Part shown: piece by piece, positions 19,470 through 28,686 of the stretch
Layout: each line of letters starts with the position of its first letter
How positions within the stretch are numbered: the stretch's first letter is position 1
DNA from: Pseudomonas linyingensis
GTDB taxonomy: Bacteria > Pseudomonadota > Gammaproteobacteria > Pseudomonadales > Pseudomonadaceae
Reading direction: 5' to 3'
Length of the DNA stretch: 64,000 bases
NCBI RefSeq assembly: GCF_900109175.1
Contig: NZ_FNZE01000004.1
Location: forward strand, 143,808 to 207,807
Made by a program: the position numbers and the translations under genes
The notes under the pieces: model-generated
The model's input: the letters and a program-made list of their open reading frames with translations, nothing else
The model's database searches: none
Told to the model about the DNA's origin: nothing

Positions 19470-20363
19470 CTACCAGCGCAGCGGCACCGCCCGCGCCGCG
19501 CCGCTCGGCGGGGTGATGATCACCGTGCAGGTCATCCCCGCCGCCAGCTCCAGCCCCTCGGGCAGTGCGTCGAGGTGGATGCGCACCGGCACGCGCTGGG
19601 CCAGGCGCACCCAGTTGAAGGTCGGGTTGACGTCGGCGGTCAGCTCGCGGCTTTCCGGGTTGTCGCGGTCGTAGATGCCGCGCGCCAGGCTGTCGACCCG
19701 CCCGCTCAGCCGCTCGCCGCTCATCAGGCGCATCTCGGCCTTGTCGCCGACGCGGATCAGCGGCAGACGGGTTTCCTCGAAGTAGCCGTAGACGTAGAAG
19801 GAATGGCGGTCGACCAGCGCCAGCGCCGGCTCGCCGCGCTCGGCGAAGTCGCCCACGAACAGGTTGAGGTTGGTGACGTAGCCGTCCACCGGCGCGCGCA
19901 CCTCGGTGCGCCTGAGCCTGAGGCGCGCCTCGTCGAGCTGCGCCTGCGCCTCGAGCAGGTCGGCGCGCGCGGCGGCGGCCAGCTGGCCGGCGTCGCTGCG
20001 GCTCTCCCGCGACACCACCCGCTCGCTGATGTCGGCGCGCCGCGCCGCATTGTCCTCGCGCATCTTCAGTTCGGCCTGGCGCGCTGCCACCCGCGCCTCG
20101 GCCTGGCGCACGGCGGTGCGGTAGTGCGCGGGGTCGATGCGCAGCAGCAGGTCGCCCTTGCTCACCGTCTGGTTGTCGTGCACCGCCACCTCGACCACCA
20201 GGCCGGCGACGTCGGCCGCGATGTTGACCACCTCGGCGCGCACCCGGCCGTCGCGGGTCCACGCCGAGTCCATGTAGTGCAGCCAGAGGGTGCGCACCAG
20301 CAACACGGCGGCGGCGAAGACCAGCAGGGTGAAGACGACGCTGATGACTCTTTTCCAGGGCAT
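19470..20363 (-). CDS. HlyD-family membrane fusion protein (AaeA/EmrA-like)
   Basis: It has 297 residues from MPWKRVISVVFTLLVFAAAVLL, one N-terminal membrane anchor. The lipoyl-like half motif GLVVEVAVHDNQTVSKGDLLLRIDP, a coiled-coil hairpin of roughly residues 75-150, and the second half APVDGYVTNLNLFVGDFAERGEP follow. It bridges the inner-membrane pump (20577) and the outer-membrane factor (22753) in the periplasm. It is the last gene of the operon. Confidence 0.92.
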   Translation of the reverse strand: MPWKRVISVVFTLLVFAAAVLLVRTLWLHYMDSAWTRDGRVRAEVVNIAADVAGLVVEVAVHDNQTVSKGDLLLRIDPAHYRTAVRQAEARVAARQAELKMREDNAARRADISERVVSRESRSDAGQLAAAARADLLEAQAQLDEARLRLRRTEVRAPVDGYVTNLNLFVGDFAERGEPALALVDRHSFYVYGYFEETRLPLIRVGDKAEMRLMSGERLSGRVDSLARGIYDRDNPESRELTADVNPTFNWVRLAQRVPVRIHLDALPEGLELAAGMTCTVIITPPSGAARAVPLRW

Positions 20364-20386
20364 ATCCAGGCTCGTTCGCGGCGGAA

Positions 20387-20587
20387 TCAGTGGTAGACGT
20401 ACAGCATCAGGACGCCGTACAGGCAGGTGAACAGGCTGGCGCGCAGCAGGGTCGGGTGCCAGGCGTGGCGGTACAGGCCGCTCCACGCCACCAGGCGGTC
20501 GATGCCCCAGCCGACGGCCAGGGTGATGACGAACAGCAGGGTCAGGTTCGGCAGGTAGACGCCGAACAGGGCGATCTCACGGGGCAT
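20387..20587 (-). CDS. DUF1656 small membrane protein (AaeX-like)
   Basis: It has 66 residues with two hydrophobic segments. MPREIALFGVYLPNLTLLF is the DUF1656 start. Members almost always lie between a FUSC-type pump gene and an HlyD-type gene, as here. It overlaps the pump gene by 11 bases and lies 23 bases before the fusion-protein gene, indicating one operon. Its role in the pump is not known. Confidence 0.9.
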   Translation of the reverse strand: MPREIALFGVYLPNLTLLFVITLAVGWGIDRLVAWSGLYRHAWHPTLLRASLFTCLYGVLMLYVYH

Positions 20588-22742
20588 CAGTGGCGCTCCC
20601 GGCGGCCAGCGGCGAATGGGGGTCGAGCAGCGAGCTGCGGATGAAGTGCAGCTGGCTGAGCACCCGGCGCAGCGGCGAGCGGTCGAACTGCGGCGGGCGG
20701 TTCTCCGGGGTCTGCCGCACGGTGGCGATGGCCTGCTCGACCGCGGCCAGGGCGCGCTGGCGGTTGCCCGCGTCGGGCTGGATGAACAGGCGCACCAGCG
20801 CGCGGCCGAGGGCGCGGATATCGGCCTGCCAGGGCATGCCCGCGGCGTAGCAGGGCTCGGCCGGCAGGCGCGCCTGCTCCTGGCGCAGCTCGATCACCGC
20901 CTGGCCGATCTCCAGCACCGCGAACATCCAGCGCAGCAGGCGGCGCTGCACCTCAGGGCGGCCGACTGCGCTGACCTGGGCCTGGGTCAGCAGGTCGCGG
21001 GTGCCGCTCTCGAAGCCGGCGACCAGGCCCTTGAGCCGGCCGCTGACGGCGAACACCACGCGCATGCGCAGGTCGTGTTCCAGCCGGCGCCACAGCCAGG
21101 GCCGGTCGGGCGGCAGGATCAGCGCCAGGCTCAGGGTGGTCAGGCCGATCGCCAGCAGCGCCGCCAGGTATTCGTTGAGCAGGCGCTGGAAGTCGTAGGG
21201 CGGCAGGTTGGCCGGCAGGGCGATGATGCAGAACCACAGCATCAGGCCGGTGCCGTAGCCGGCGGTGGCGCTGCGCGCCAGCAGCCAGGCGCCGAGGGCG
21301 AACACCGGCGCCAGGGCGCAGCACAGCAGGGCGAAGCCTTCCAACCAGGGCAGCACCCAGAACTGCAGCAGGCCGCCAAGCACGGCGCTGCCCAGCGCGC
21401 CAATCAGCAGCTTGAGCGCCTGCTGGCGGGGGCTGGGCGCACCGGCCACCAGCCCGGCGACCATCGCCGCGGTGAGCACGCAGGTGCCGCCGCTGGGCCA
21501 GGCGGTGGCGATCCAGAAGGCGCCGAGGCCGAGCACCAGCAGCGCGCTGCGCATCCCGGTCACCGCCGCGGCCAGGCCGTTGGCGCGCGGGGTGAAGCTG
21601 TCCTGCCACTGCTCGCGGGCATGCCGGTGGACCAGCAGCGAGGCGTGGGTCAGCGCGTAGTCGTGCAGGTCGCCGGTGAAGCGATACAGCTGCTCGGCGG
21701 CGGTGTTGAAATCGAGCAGCTGCTGGTCGCCCGGATGCAGCGCGACCAGCTGCCGGCGGGCCGCGCGGATCTGCTCCATCAGCTCGCACCGGCTGCCCTC
21801 CAGGCGCTGCGCCAGCACCTCGGCGTCGGCCTCGCTGCACAGGTGCTGGCCGAGCGGCGCCAGCAGCGCGCCGACGCCGGCCAGGCACGGTTCCAGCGCC
21901 GCGCGCACCTGCGCGCCGGCCTCGCCCTGCAGGCGCTGCAGCAGCTGGTGCAGGCCGTGGAAGCGGGTGGAAAGCACCATGAACTCGTGGTTGAGGCGGC
22001 CCAGGCGGCCGCTGCGCATGCGGAAATACGGGTCCTCGAAGGCGCTGGCGTTGCGCAAGTTGTCGAGCGCCACCGCCTCGCCGGCGAAGCGCGCGTTGAG
22101 CTGCTCCAGACGCGCCACGTCGAGCTGGCCGCCCAGCGCCGCGGCGGCAAACCCGGCGAAGTCGCGAAAGCGCGTGGCCAGCAGACGACGCAGGCTGGCG
22201 CTGCTGTTCTGCGGCAGGATCAGCGCGCTGACCAGCCCCGAGCAGAGGATGCCCAGGCTGATCTCCAGCACCCGCCACAGCGCCTGCATGAAGGCGCTTT
22301 CGGGGTCGGCGATGGCCGGCAGGCCGATCAGCGCCGCGGTGTAGCCGGCCAGCACGCAGCCGTAGCCGCGAAAGTCGCGGTAGCGCGCCGCGCCGGCGGT
22401 GCACAGGCCGATCCACAGCGCCAGGCAGAGCAAGAACAGCACCCGCTCCTGGGCGAACAGGGCGAGCAGCGGCACCGTCACCGCCAGGCCCAGCAGGGTG
22501 CCGAGGATGCGGTAGAAGCTCTTGGCCAGCACCTGGCCGCTCTCCGGCTGCATGACGATGAACACCGTGGCCAGCACCGTGCCGGCCTGCGGCAGCTCCA
22601 GGCGGTAGGCCAGCCACAGGGCGACGCAGGCGCCGAGCAGGGCCTTGAAGATGAACGCCCAGATCGGTCCCTCGCTCTGCGCCCACTCGTCCAGACCGCG
22701 GCGCAAGGCGCCGGGCAGCGCGGGCACGCTCGAAGTGGTCAT
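20577..22742 (-). CDS. FUSC-family inner-membrane efflux protein (AaeB-like)
   Basis: It has 721 residues from MTTSSVPALPGALRRGLDEW. Two hydrophobic blocks, each with several membrane segments (about 30-190 and 380-530), are separated by a soluble helical region, the FUSC/AaeB layout. FIVMQPESGQVLAKSFYRILGTLLG is the first-block hallmark. It is the pump of a p-hydroxybenzoate-efflux-like system; the substrate here is unknown but aromatic acids are typical of the family. Confidence 0.92.
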   Translation of the reverse strand: MTTSSVPALPGALRRGLDEWAQSEGPIWAFIFKALLGACVALWLAYRLELPQAGTVLATVFIVMQPESGQVLAKSFYRILGTLLGLAVTVPLLALFAQERVLFLLCLALWIGLCTAGAARYRDFRGYGCVLAGYTAALIGLPAIADPESAFMQALWRVLEISLGILCSGLVSALILPQNSSASLRRLLATRFRDFAGFAAAALGGQLDVARLEQLNARFAGEAVALDNLRNASAFEDPYFRMRSGRLGRLNHEFMVLSTRFHGLHQLLQRLQGEAGAQVRAALEPCLAGVGALLAPLGQHLCSEADAEVLAQRLEGSRCELMEQIRAARRQLVALHPGDQQLLDFNTAAEQLYRFTGDLHDYALTHASLLVHRHAREQWQDSFTPRANGLAAAVTGMRSALLVLGLGAFWIATAWPSGGTCVLTAAMVAGLVAGAPSPRQQALKLLIGALGSAVLGGLLQFWVLPWLEGFALLCCALAPVFALGAWLLARSATAGYGTGLMLWFCIIALPANLPPYDFQRLLNEYLAALLAIGLTTLSLALILPPDRPWLWRRLEHDLRMRVVFAVSGRLKGLVAGFESGTRDLLTQAQVSAVGRPEVQRRLLRWMFAVLEIGQAVIELRQEQARLPAEPCYAAGMPWQADIRALGRALVRLFIQPDAGNRQRALAAVEQAIATVRQTPENRPPQFDRSPLRRVLSQLHFIRSSLLDPHSPLAAGSATDAP

Positions 22743-22752
22743 GGCGCGCTCC

Positions 22753-24264
22753 TCACGGCCGGCCCGGCAACTGCAGGCGGACCTCGCGCGCCTGCAGCTC
22801 GGCGTCCGCCGGCGCGCTGTCCGCCGCCAGCACGCCGCCGCCGAGGGCCACCCACAGCCCGGCCTGGGCGGCCAGCTGCTCGGCGAGCACCTGTTGCTGC
22901 AGGCGCTGCGCGGCGAACACCCGGCCCTGCGCAACGAGCAGCTCGCGGGCATCGCTCAGCCCGCGCTGGTGGGCCTCCTGCGCCAGCGCCACGCGCCGCT
23001 CGGCGGTGGCCAAGGCACTGGCGGCAAAAGCCTGCTGCTCGTGCAGCGAATGCAGGCGAATCAGCAGGTCGGAGACGCCCTGCAGCGCCTGCACCAGGGT
23101 CTGCCTGTACTGCTCGACCGCCAGGTCGTAGCCGGCCGCCTCGGCGCCCAGCCGGCTGCGCCGCGCGCCGCCGTCGAAGATCGGCAGGCTGAGCGCCGGG
23201 CCGATCCCCCAGGTCAGCTTGTCGTGGCGCAGCCAGTCCAGCCCGCCACCCTGGGTCGCCGCCGAACCGAGGCTGCCGAGCAGGTCGATGTTGGGATAGA
23301 AGTCGGCCCTGGCCACCTCGATGCCGCGCGCCGCAGCCGCCACCTGCCAGCGGCTGGCGACCACGTCCGGGCGCCGGCCGAGCAGCTCCAGCGGCAAGCG
23401 GCTGGGCAGGCGCGGCGCAGCGTGCAGCCTCAGCTGCGGGCGCTGCAGTTCAGCAGCGGCGCCCGGCCCGGCACCGGCCAGCGCCGCCAGCTGGTTGCCG
23501 GTCAGGGCGATGGCCTCGTCGGCCAGGTCGAGCTGGCGCTGCGCCTCGGGCAGCGGCGCTTCGGCCGCGGCGACCTCCAGTTCGGTGCCCAGGCCAATGC
23601 GCCGGCGTTCGCGGGCCAGCGCCAGCAGTTCCTCGCGCTGCTCGAGCTCGGCTCGGGCGATGTCCCGCTCGGCGTACTGGCGGGCCAGCTGGATATAGAC
23701 GCGCACCACGCTGCCCTGCAGCTCCAGCGCCGCGGCGCGCTCCTCGGTGGCGGCGACCCGCGCCAGGCTCAAGGCGCGCTCACGCTGGCTGTGCAGGCGG
23801 CCCCACAGGTCGAGGTCGTAGCTCAGGCCGAAGGCGGCGCTGTTGTTCCAGCTGCTGGTGCGCGCCAGCGGGCCGGGGCCGTAGAAGTTGTCGTCCGGCC
23901 AGCGCTTGCGCTGCACGCTGGCCTGCAGGCCGAGTTGCGGCGCCTGCGCCGCGGCGGCCACCCCGGCCAGCGCCTGGGCCCGGCGCACCCGCGCCGCCGC
24001 CATGGCCAGGCCGGGACTGCCGGCCAGCGCGCGCTCGACCCAGGCGTTCAGCTGCGCATCTCCGTAGGCCTGCCACCACTGTGCGCGCGGCCACTCGGCG
24101 CTCTGGGCGGCGTGGCGAATGGCCGCGTCGGTGGGCAATTCGCCGTTGTCGGCCAGCTCCGCCTGCGGGTCGAGGCCACCGCTGGCGATGCAGCCGGACA
24201 GGGAAGAACAGAGGGTAACCAGCAGACTGGCGAGAAACAGACCGGGCCGAACGATGGCGGGCAC
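22753..24264 (-). CDS. Outer-membrane efflux lipoprotein (NodT/OprM family)
   Basis: It has 503 residues with a lipoprotein signal ending LCSSLSGC (Cys25). It carries two OEP repeats, each with the coiled-coil helices of TolC-like proteins (WWQAYGDAQLNAWVERALAGSPGL at the start and RRPDVVASRWQVAAAARGIEVARADFYPNIDLLGSLG in the middle). It forms the outer-membrane tunnel for the FUSC/HlyD pump and is first in the operon. It is transcribed divergently from the LysR gene. Confidence 0.93.
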   Translation of the reverse strand: MPAIVRPGLFLASLLVTLCSSLSGCIASGGLDPQAELADNGELPTDAAIRHAAQSAEWPRAQWWQAYGDAQLNAWVERALAGSPGLAMAAARVRRAQALAGVAAAAQAPQLGLQASVQRKRWPDDNFYGPGPLARTSSWNNSAAFGLSYDLDLWGRLHSQRERALSLARVAATEERAAALELQGSVVRVYIQLARQYAERDIARAELEQREELLALARERRRIGLGTELEVAAAEAPLPEAQRQLDLADEAIALTGNQLAALAGAGPGAAAELQRPQLRLHAAPRLPSRLPLELLGRRPDVVASRWQVAAAARGIEVARADFYPNIDLLGSLGSAATQGGGLDWLRHDKLTWGIGPALSLPIFDGGARRSRLGAEAAGYDLAVEQYRQTLVQALQGVSDLLIRLHSLHEQQAFAASALATAERRVALAQEAHQRGLSDARELLVAQGRVFAAQRLQQQVLAEQLAAQAGLWVALGGGVLAADSAPADAELQAREVRLQLPGRP

Positions 24265-24496
24265 TGCAGCGGATCCTGGAAGGGCGGCGGGAGGCCGAGA
24301 GGAGTGGCGATTCTAGGACCCGCCGCAAGCGAGGATAAGCGCACGATTGGATGATGGATTGTGTACTGACAGGTCATAATCCCTGGCAGGCTTCGTGACA
24401 GAATCGGCGCCGCCGGGAGCCGCCATGCAGTCGGCCCCGCCGCACGACCAAGGATGTCCCCGCAGCCCCGCCCCCATCCCTCCCGAAAGGCGACCC

Positions 24497-25444
24497 ATGG
24501 ACATTCTCTTCAACATGCGTGCCTTCGTCTGCGTGGCGGAGACCGGCAGCTTCACCGCCGCCGCCGCGCGCCTGGATCTGACCACCTCCTACATCTCGCG
24601 CGCCGTCGCCACCCTGGAAACCCACCTGCGCGCGCGCCTGCTGCACCGCACCACAAGACGCATCGCCCTGACCGAGGCTGGCCAGCGCTACCTGCTGCGC
24701 TGCCAGCAGATCCTCGGCTACATCGAGGAAGCCGAGGCCGAGGCCAGCGACGCCCACGCGCGCCCGGCCGGCAACCTCAAGGTCCACGCCATGACCGGCA
24801 TCGGCCACCACTACCTGATCCAGGCGGCCGCCGACTACAGCGAGACCTACCCCGAGGTCAGCTTCGACCTGACCCTGGCCAACCGCACTACCGACATCCT
24901 CGACGAGGGCTACGACGTCTCGGTGATCACCGCCCGCGAACTGCCCGACTCCGGCTTCATCTCCAAGCAGTTGGGCACCACCTACAGCGTGCTGTGCGCC
25001 GCGCCCGGCTACCTCGCCAGGCACGGCGTCCCCGCCCGGCCCGGCGACCTGCTCCAGCACCGCTGCCTGCGCCTGGTCTATCCGGTGATGAGCCTCGACC
25101 AGTGGCTGCTCGACGGCCCCGCCGGCGAGGAGCTGGTCACCGTCGAGCACACCCACTTCCAGGTCAACACCGTCGACGCCATGGCCGTGGCGCTGCGGGC
25201 CGGCATGGGCATCGGCGCGCTACCGGTGTACTCGGCGCTGCCCAGCCTGCTGGATGGCAGCCTGGTGCGCGTACTGCCCGGGCACACCCTGTATCCGCTG
25301 GGGGTCTTCGCGCTCTACCCGTCGCGCCAGTACCTGGACGCCAAAATCCGCACCTGGGTCGAGTTCCTCCGCGAGCGCCTGCCGGCGCGCCTGGCGGCCG
25401 ACGAACAGCAGCTGCTGGCGTGCAGCGCGCCGCCGGGGCAGTGA
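24497..25444 (+). CDS. LysR-family transcriptional regulator
   Basis: It has 315 residues from MDILFNMRAFVCVAETGSFTAAAARLDLTTSYISRAVATLE; the longer upstream frame is intergenic. The N-terminal winged helix and the effector domain (residues 90-300) are intact. It lies 232 bases from and divergent to the efflux operon, so it very likely controls that operon in response to an exported compound. A T-rich stretch at 24340-24385 is the likely operator region. Confidence 0.93.
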   Translation: MDILFNMRAFVCVAETGSFTAAAARLDLTTSYISRAVATLETHLRARLLHRTTRRIALTEAGQRYLLRCQQILGYIEEAEAEASDAHARPAGNLKVHAMTGIGHHYLIQAAADYSETYPEVSFDLTLANRTTDILDEGYDVSVITARELPDSGFISKQLGTTYSVLCAAPGYLARHGVPARPGDLLQHRCLRLVYPVMSLDQWLLDGPAGEELVTVEHTHFQVNTVDAMAVALRAGMGIGALPVYSALPSLLDGSLVRVLPGHTLYPLGVFALYPSRQYLDAKIRTWVEFLRERLPARLAADEQQLLACSAPPGQ

Positions 25445-25617
25445 TCGTCGGCTGAAAGCAGCAGCGACCAGCCATCGGCGCCGGCGCAACGCCACGGTCC
25501 TCTCTCAACCGCGGCGATCGCGCCGACACAAAGTTTTACAGCGCCGGACTGAAATTTCCGCCGCCGCGGTGGTCCTAGGAAGTGGCCGGCACTACCGGCA
25601 CCCTAGGAGCCCCGATC

Positions 25618-25923
25618 ATGCTTTCGCGTCTTGTCCTCGTCATCGCCCTGCTCGCCGGAGTGGCGCTGTTCATCCAGTCCCCGGCGCACGCCTCCGACCG
25701 CGATGGCTACTACCGCCACGACCGCTACGTCGAAGTCCATCGGGCGCCGGCGTACTACTACGAACCGCGCCCGGTCTACCGCGACCGCCACTACCGGCCC
25801 GCGCCGATCTACCGCGACGCCCCCCGCTACCGCCACGAGCGCTATCGCCGCGCCCATCGCCATGACCACCACCACCGCCGCCATCACCGCGACCATTACT
25901 ACTACAGCGACCGGCGCTGGTAG
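25618..25923 (+). CDS. Small exported His/Arg/Tyr-rich protein
   Basis: It has 101 residues from MLSRLVLVIALLAGVALFIQSPAHA, a signal peptide similar to that of the peptide at 19143. The mature part has repeated YRHDRY, YYEPRPVYRDRHYRP and YRDAPRY units and a His-rich run near the C-terminus. The two genes flank the efflux/LysR locus and look like paralogues. The upstream GGTCCTAGG...CCTAGGAGCC (25571-25610) contains a repeated CCTAGG. The function is not recognisable. Confidence 0.75.
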   Translation: MLSRLVLVIALLAGVALFIQSPAHASDRDGYYRHDRYVEVHRAPAYYYEPRPVYRDRHYRPAPIYRDAPRYRHERYRRAHRHDHHHRRHHRDHYYYSDRRW

Positions 25924-25990
25924 GCGGGACGGCTGAGCCGCTGGCGGTGAGTGGCTTCCGGGTCTAGCCCAAAGCCACTCAGCTCTGCCC

Positions 25991-26845
25991 CTACCTCCGG
26001 GTAATCACCACCTCCAGATATTCCCCCGGCACCACCAGCGAGTCGGCGCCGCCGACGTTGCGCGCCGCCAGCAGGCGCTCGAGGTCGGCATGCAGCGCCG
26101 CCTGGCCGGCCGCGTCGAGGGCGGCGAAGGCCTTGTGGGTGGGGCCGTAGTAGGTTCGAAAGATCTCGATCCAGTGCGCCGCGGAGCGATAGCGGAAGTT
26201 GAACAGCTTGCGCGTGCAGCGAATGTCCGCAGCCTGCGGGCCGAACAGTTCGACCAGGGCGGCCTCGTCGCCCCAGCGCAGCGGCGAGCGCAGGCCGGCC
26301 GGCGGCGGCACATGGGCGCCGATCACTCGGAACAGCTCGCCGATGAAACCCTCCGGGGTCCAGTTGGCCAGGCCGATGCGCCCGCCATGGCGCACCACGC
26401 GCAGCAGCTCGGCGGCTGTGCGCGGCTGGTCGGGGGCGAACATCACGCCGAAGGTGGACAGCGCCACGTCGAAGCTGCCATCGGCAAACGGCAGGTTCTC
26501 GGCATCGGCAACCTGGAACTCCACCGCCAGGCCTTCGGCGCGGGCGCGGGCGGCGGCCTTGTCGAGCAGGTGCGGCACGTAGTCGGTCGAGGTCACCTCG
26601 GCGAAGCGGCGCGCCGCGGCCAGGGTGGCGTTGCCATTGCCGGCGGCCACGTCGAGCACGCGCTCGCCGGCACGCAGGTCGACGGCCTCGGCCAGCAACT
26701 CGCCGACGATCTGCAGGGTGGTGCCGATGACGGCGAAGTCGCCGCTGGCCCAGGTGGCCTGCTGGCGGGCCTTGATGGCGGCGAGGTCGGCTTGCGGGCT
26801 GACTGCGACGACGCTGGCCGGGCAGCCTGCGGTGGCTGTGTTCAT
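25991..26845 (-). CDS. Class I SAM-dependent methyltransferase
   Basis: It has 284 residues. Motif I is GERVLDVAAGNGNATLAAA, the acidic post-I strand is TSTDYVPHLLDKA, and VADAENLPFADGSFDVALSTFGVMFAPD carries motifs II and III of the UbiE/Methyltransf_11 type. LLRVVRHGGRIGLANWTPEGFIGELF is the post-motif region. The acceptor is unknown. It is transcribed away from the AraC gene at 27026 and may be its target. Confidence 0.9.
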   Translation of the reverse strand: MNTATAGCPASVVAVSPQADLAAIKARQQATWASGDFAVIGTTLQIVGELLAEAVDLRAGERVLDVAAGNGNATLAAARRFAEVTSTDYVPHLLDKAAARARAEGLAVEFQVADAENLPFADGSFDVALSTFGVMFAPDQPRTAAELLRVVRHGGRIGLANWTPEGFIGELFRVIGAHVPPPAGLRSPLRWGDEAALVELFGPQAADIRCTRKLFNFRYRSAAHWIEIFRTYYGPTHKAFAALDAAGQAALHADLERLLAARNVGGADSLVVPGEYLEVVITRR

Positions 26846-27025
26846 GGTCGTTCTCCTCTGTGGACTGGGCGGGATGAGGGCATCCCGACGAGTCCATTGT
26901 TCCGCCGCGGCCGGATCGGTGCTTCACTGGGCGTCCGGGAAACTTGTCCGCGCGTCCGCGATTGCGCGCGCCCTTGAAGGGACGCTGCCCCCTGCACGCC
27001 GGCGCCGCCGGCCGGGAGCCAGGCC

Positions 27026-28030
27026 ATGAGTCGGGATACGCTGTCGGATCTGCTGCGCGCCGTGCGCCTGCGCGGCGCGGTGTTCTACTACGTGAGCAAC
27101 TGGGATGACTGGGCGGCCGAAGCCCCGCCGGCGCGGGAGATCGCCGCGGCTGTGCTGCCCGGCGCCGAGCACGTCATGGAGTTCCACCTGGTCGCCCGCG
27201 GCAGCGGCTGGGCAGCGGTCAGCGGGCTGCCGCCGGTACGCCTGGAAACCGGCGACATCGTGATGTTCCCCCACGGCGATGCCCACGTGATCTCCAGCGC
27301 CCCGGGCCTCGCGCCGCAGCGCATCGGCGCCGAATGGGTGTTCGCCACCCGCCACCTGCCCAAGCCGATGCCCATCGCCTTCCACCACGGCGTGCGCGAG
27401 CCCGGCTCGCCGCTACCCGTCGAGGAGGCCGATACCGTGCTGGTGTGCGGCTTCCTCGGCTGCGACCTGCGCCCCTTCAACCCGCTGATCACCGCCCTGC
27501 CGCGCCTGCTGCACCTGCCGGCCGCGCGCGCCGGCGGCTGGATCACCCGGGTCATCGACCAGGCGGCACGCGAGTCGGAAGAGCGTGGCCCCGGTGCCGA
27601 GGCGGTGCTGGAGCGGCTGGCGGAGATGATGTTCGTCGACACCGCGCGGCGCTACCTCGACAGCCTGCCCGAGGACGCCACCGGCTGGCTGGCCGGCCTG
27701 CGCGACCGTTACGTCGGCCACGCCCTGGCCCTGCTGCACGAGTCGCCCGCGCACCCGTGGAGCATGGACGAACTCAGCCATGCCGTCGGCCTGTCGCGCT
27801 CGGCGCTGCACGAGCGTTTCCTGCAGTTCCTAGCCCAGCCGCCGATGCACTACCTCACCCAGTGGCGCATCCAGGTCGGCTCGCGCCTGCTGCGCGAGAG
27901 CAACCGCACCGTCGCCGCCATCGCCCAGGAGGTCGGCTACGAGTCGGAAGCCGCCTTCTCGCGCGCCTTCAAGCGCCTGGTCGGCCTGCCGCCGGCGACC
28001 TGGCGGCGCAGCGTGGCGGCGGGCGAGTGA
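27026..28030 (+). CDS. AraC-family regulator with N-terminal cupin
   Basis: It has 334 residues. The N-terminal cupin (about 10-200) contains GDIVMFPHGDAHVISSAP. The C-terminal double helix-turn-helix (about 230-325) contains MDELSHAVGLSRSALHERFLQFL and VAAIAQEVGYESEAAFSRAFKRLVGLPPATWRR. It is divergent from the methyltransferase gene with a 180-base gap and may regulate it. Confidence 0.92.
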   Translation: MSRDTLSDLLRAVRLRGAVFYYVSNWDDWAAEAPPAREIAAAVLPGAEHVMEFHLVARGSGWAAVSGLPPVRLETGDIVMFPHGDAHVISSAPGLAPQRIGAEWVFATRHLPKPMPIAFHHGVREPGSPLPVEEADTVLVCGFLGCDLRPFNPLITALPRLLHLPAARAGGWITRVIDQAARESEERGPGAEAVLERLAEMMFVDTARRYLDSLPEDATGWLAGLRDRYVGHALALLHESPAHPWSMDELSHAVGLSRSALHERFLQFLAQPPMHYLTQWRIQVGSRLLRESNRTVAAIAQEVGYESEAAFSRAFKRLVGLPPATWRRSVAAGE

Positions 28031-28034
28031 ACGG

Positions 28035-28574
28035 TTACTCCCGCCCCTCGCGCTCCAGCAGCGCGCGCTTGCGCGCCACGCCCCAGCGGTAGCCGGACAG
28101 GCCACCGTCGCTGCGCAGCACGCGGTGGCAGGGGATCGCCACCGCCAGGGCATTGGCCGCGCAGGCACCGGCCACCGCGCGCACCGCTTTCGGCGCGCCG
28201 ATGCGTGCGGCCAGTTCGGCGTAGCTGAGCGTGCTGCCGGCCGGGATGGCGCGCAGGGCCTGCCAGACGCGCTGCTGGAAGGCGGTGCCGTGCAGGTCCA
28301 GCGGCAGGTCGAGACCGATCCACGGCGCCTCGACGAAGCCGGCCACCTGCGCCAACAGGCGTTCGGCGTCGGCAGCGCCGTCGATCAGCTCGGCCTGCGG
28401 GAAGCGCTGGCGGAGCTCGTCGCGCAGCGCCTCGGGCCGGTCGCCGAGGAGGATGGCGCACAGCCCGCTCCCGCTGTGCGCCACCAGCAGCGCACCCAGC
28501 GCACACTGGCCGAGGGCAAAGCGGATCGGCATGGTCGGCCGGCCAGGTGGGGGCATCTTGCGGGCGCTGCTCAT
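28035..28574 (-). CDS. ogt: Methylated-DNA-protein-cysteine S-methyltransferase (Ogt/Ada C-terminal type)
   Basis: It has 179 residues from MSSARKMPPPGRP. The active-site motif is VAIPCHRVLRSDGGLSGYRWG, with the acceptor cysteine at residue 149, and GTAFQQRVWQALRAIPAGSTLSYAELAARIG is the DNA-binding helix region. It removes methyl groups from O6-methylguanine. Sequence style matches the C-terminal half of Ada, but no Ada N-terminal domain is attached. It is divergent from the alkA-type gene, so both alkylation-repair genes share a short promoter region. Confidence 0.93.
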   Translation of the reverse strand: MSSARKMPPPGRPTMPIRFALGQCALGALLVAHSGSGLCAILLGDRPEALRDELRQRFPQAELIDGAADAERLLAQVAGFVEAPWIGLDLPLDLHGTAFQQRVWQALRAIPAGSTLSYAELAARIGAPKAVRAVAGACAANALAVAIPCHRVLRSDGGLSGYRWGVARKRALLEREGRE

Positions 28575-28686
28575 CGGACGTTCCTTTCGCGGGATCTCTG
28601 GGTAAAGATGACTGTACCTGCGACAGGCCGCGGCCGCATCCCGCCAGCCGTCGGCCGCCGCTGCCCACCTCCTGGATGACTTGCCC

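Noticed and set aside
20616..23192. 858-codon open frame opposite the FUSC pump
   Set aside because: Composition is Gln/Ala/Arg-rich antisense shadow; the minus-strand pump, DUF1656 and outer-membrane genes are unmistakable.
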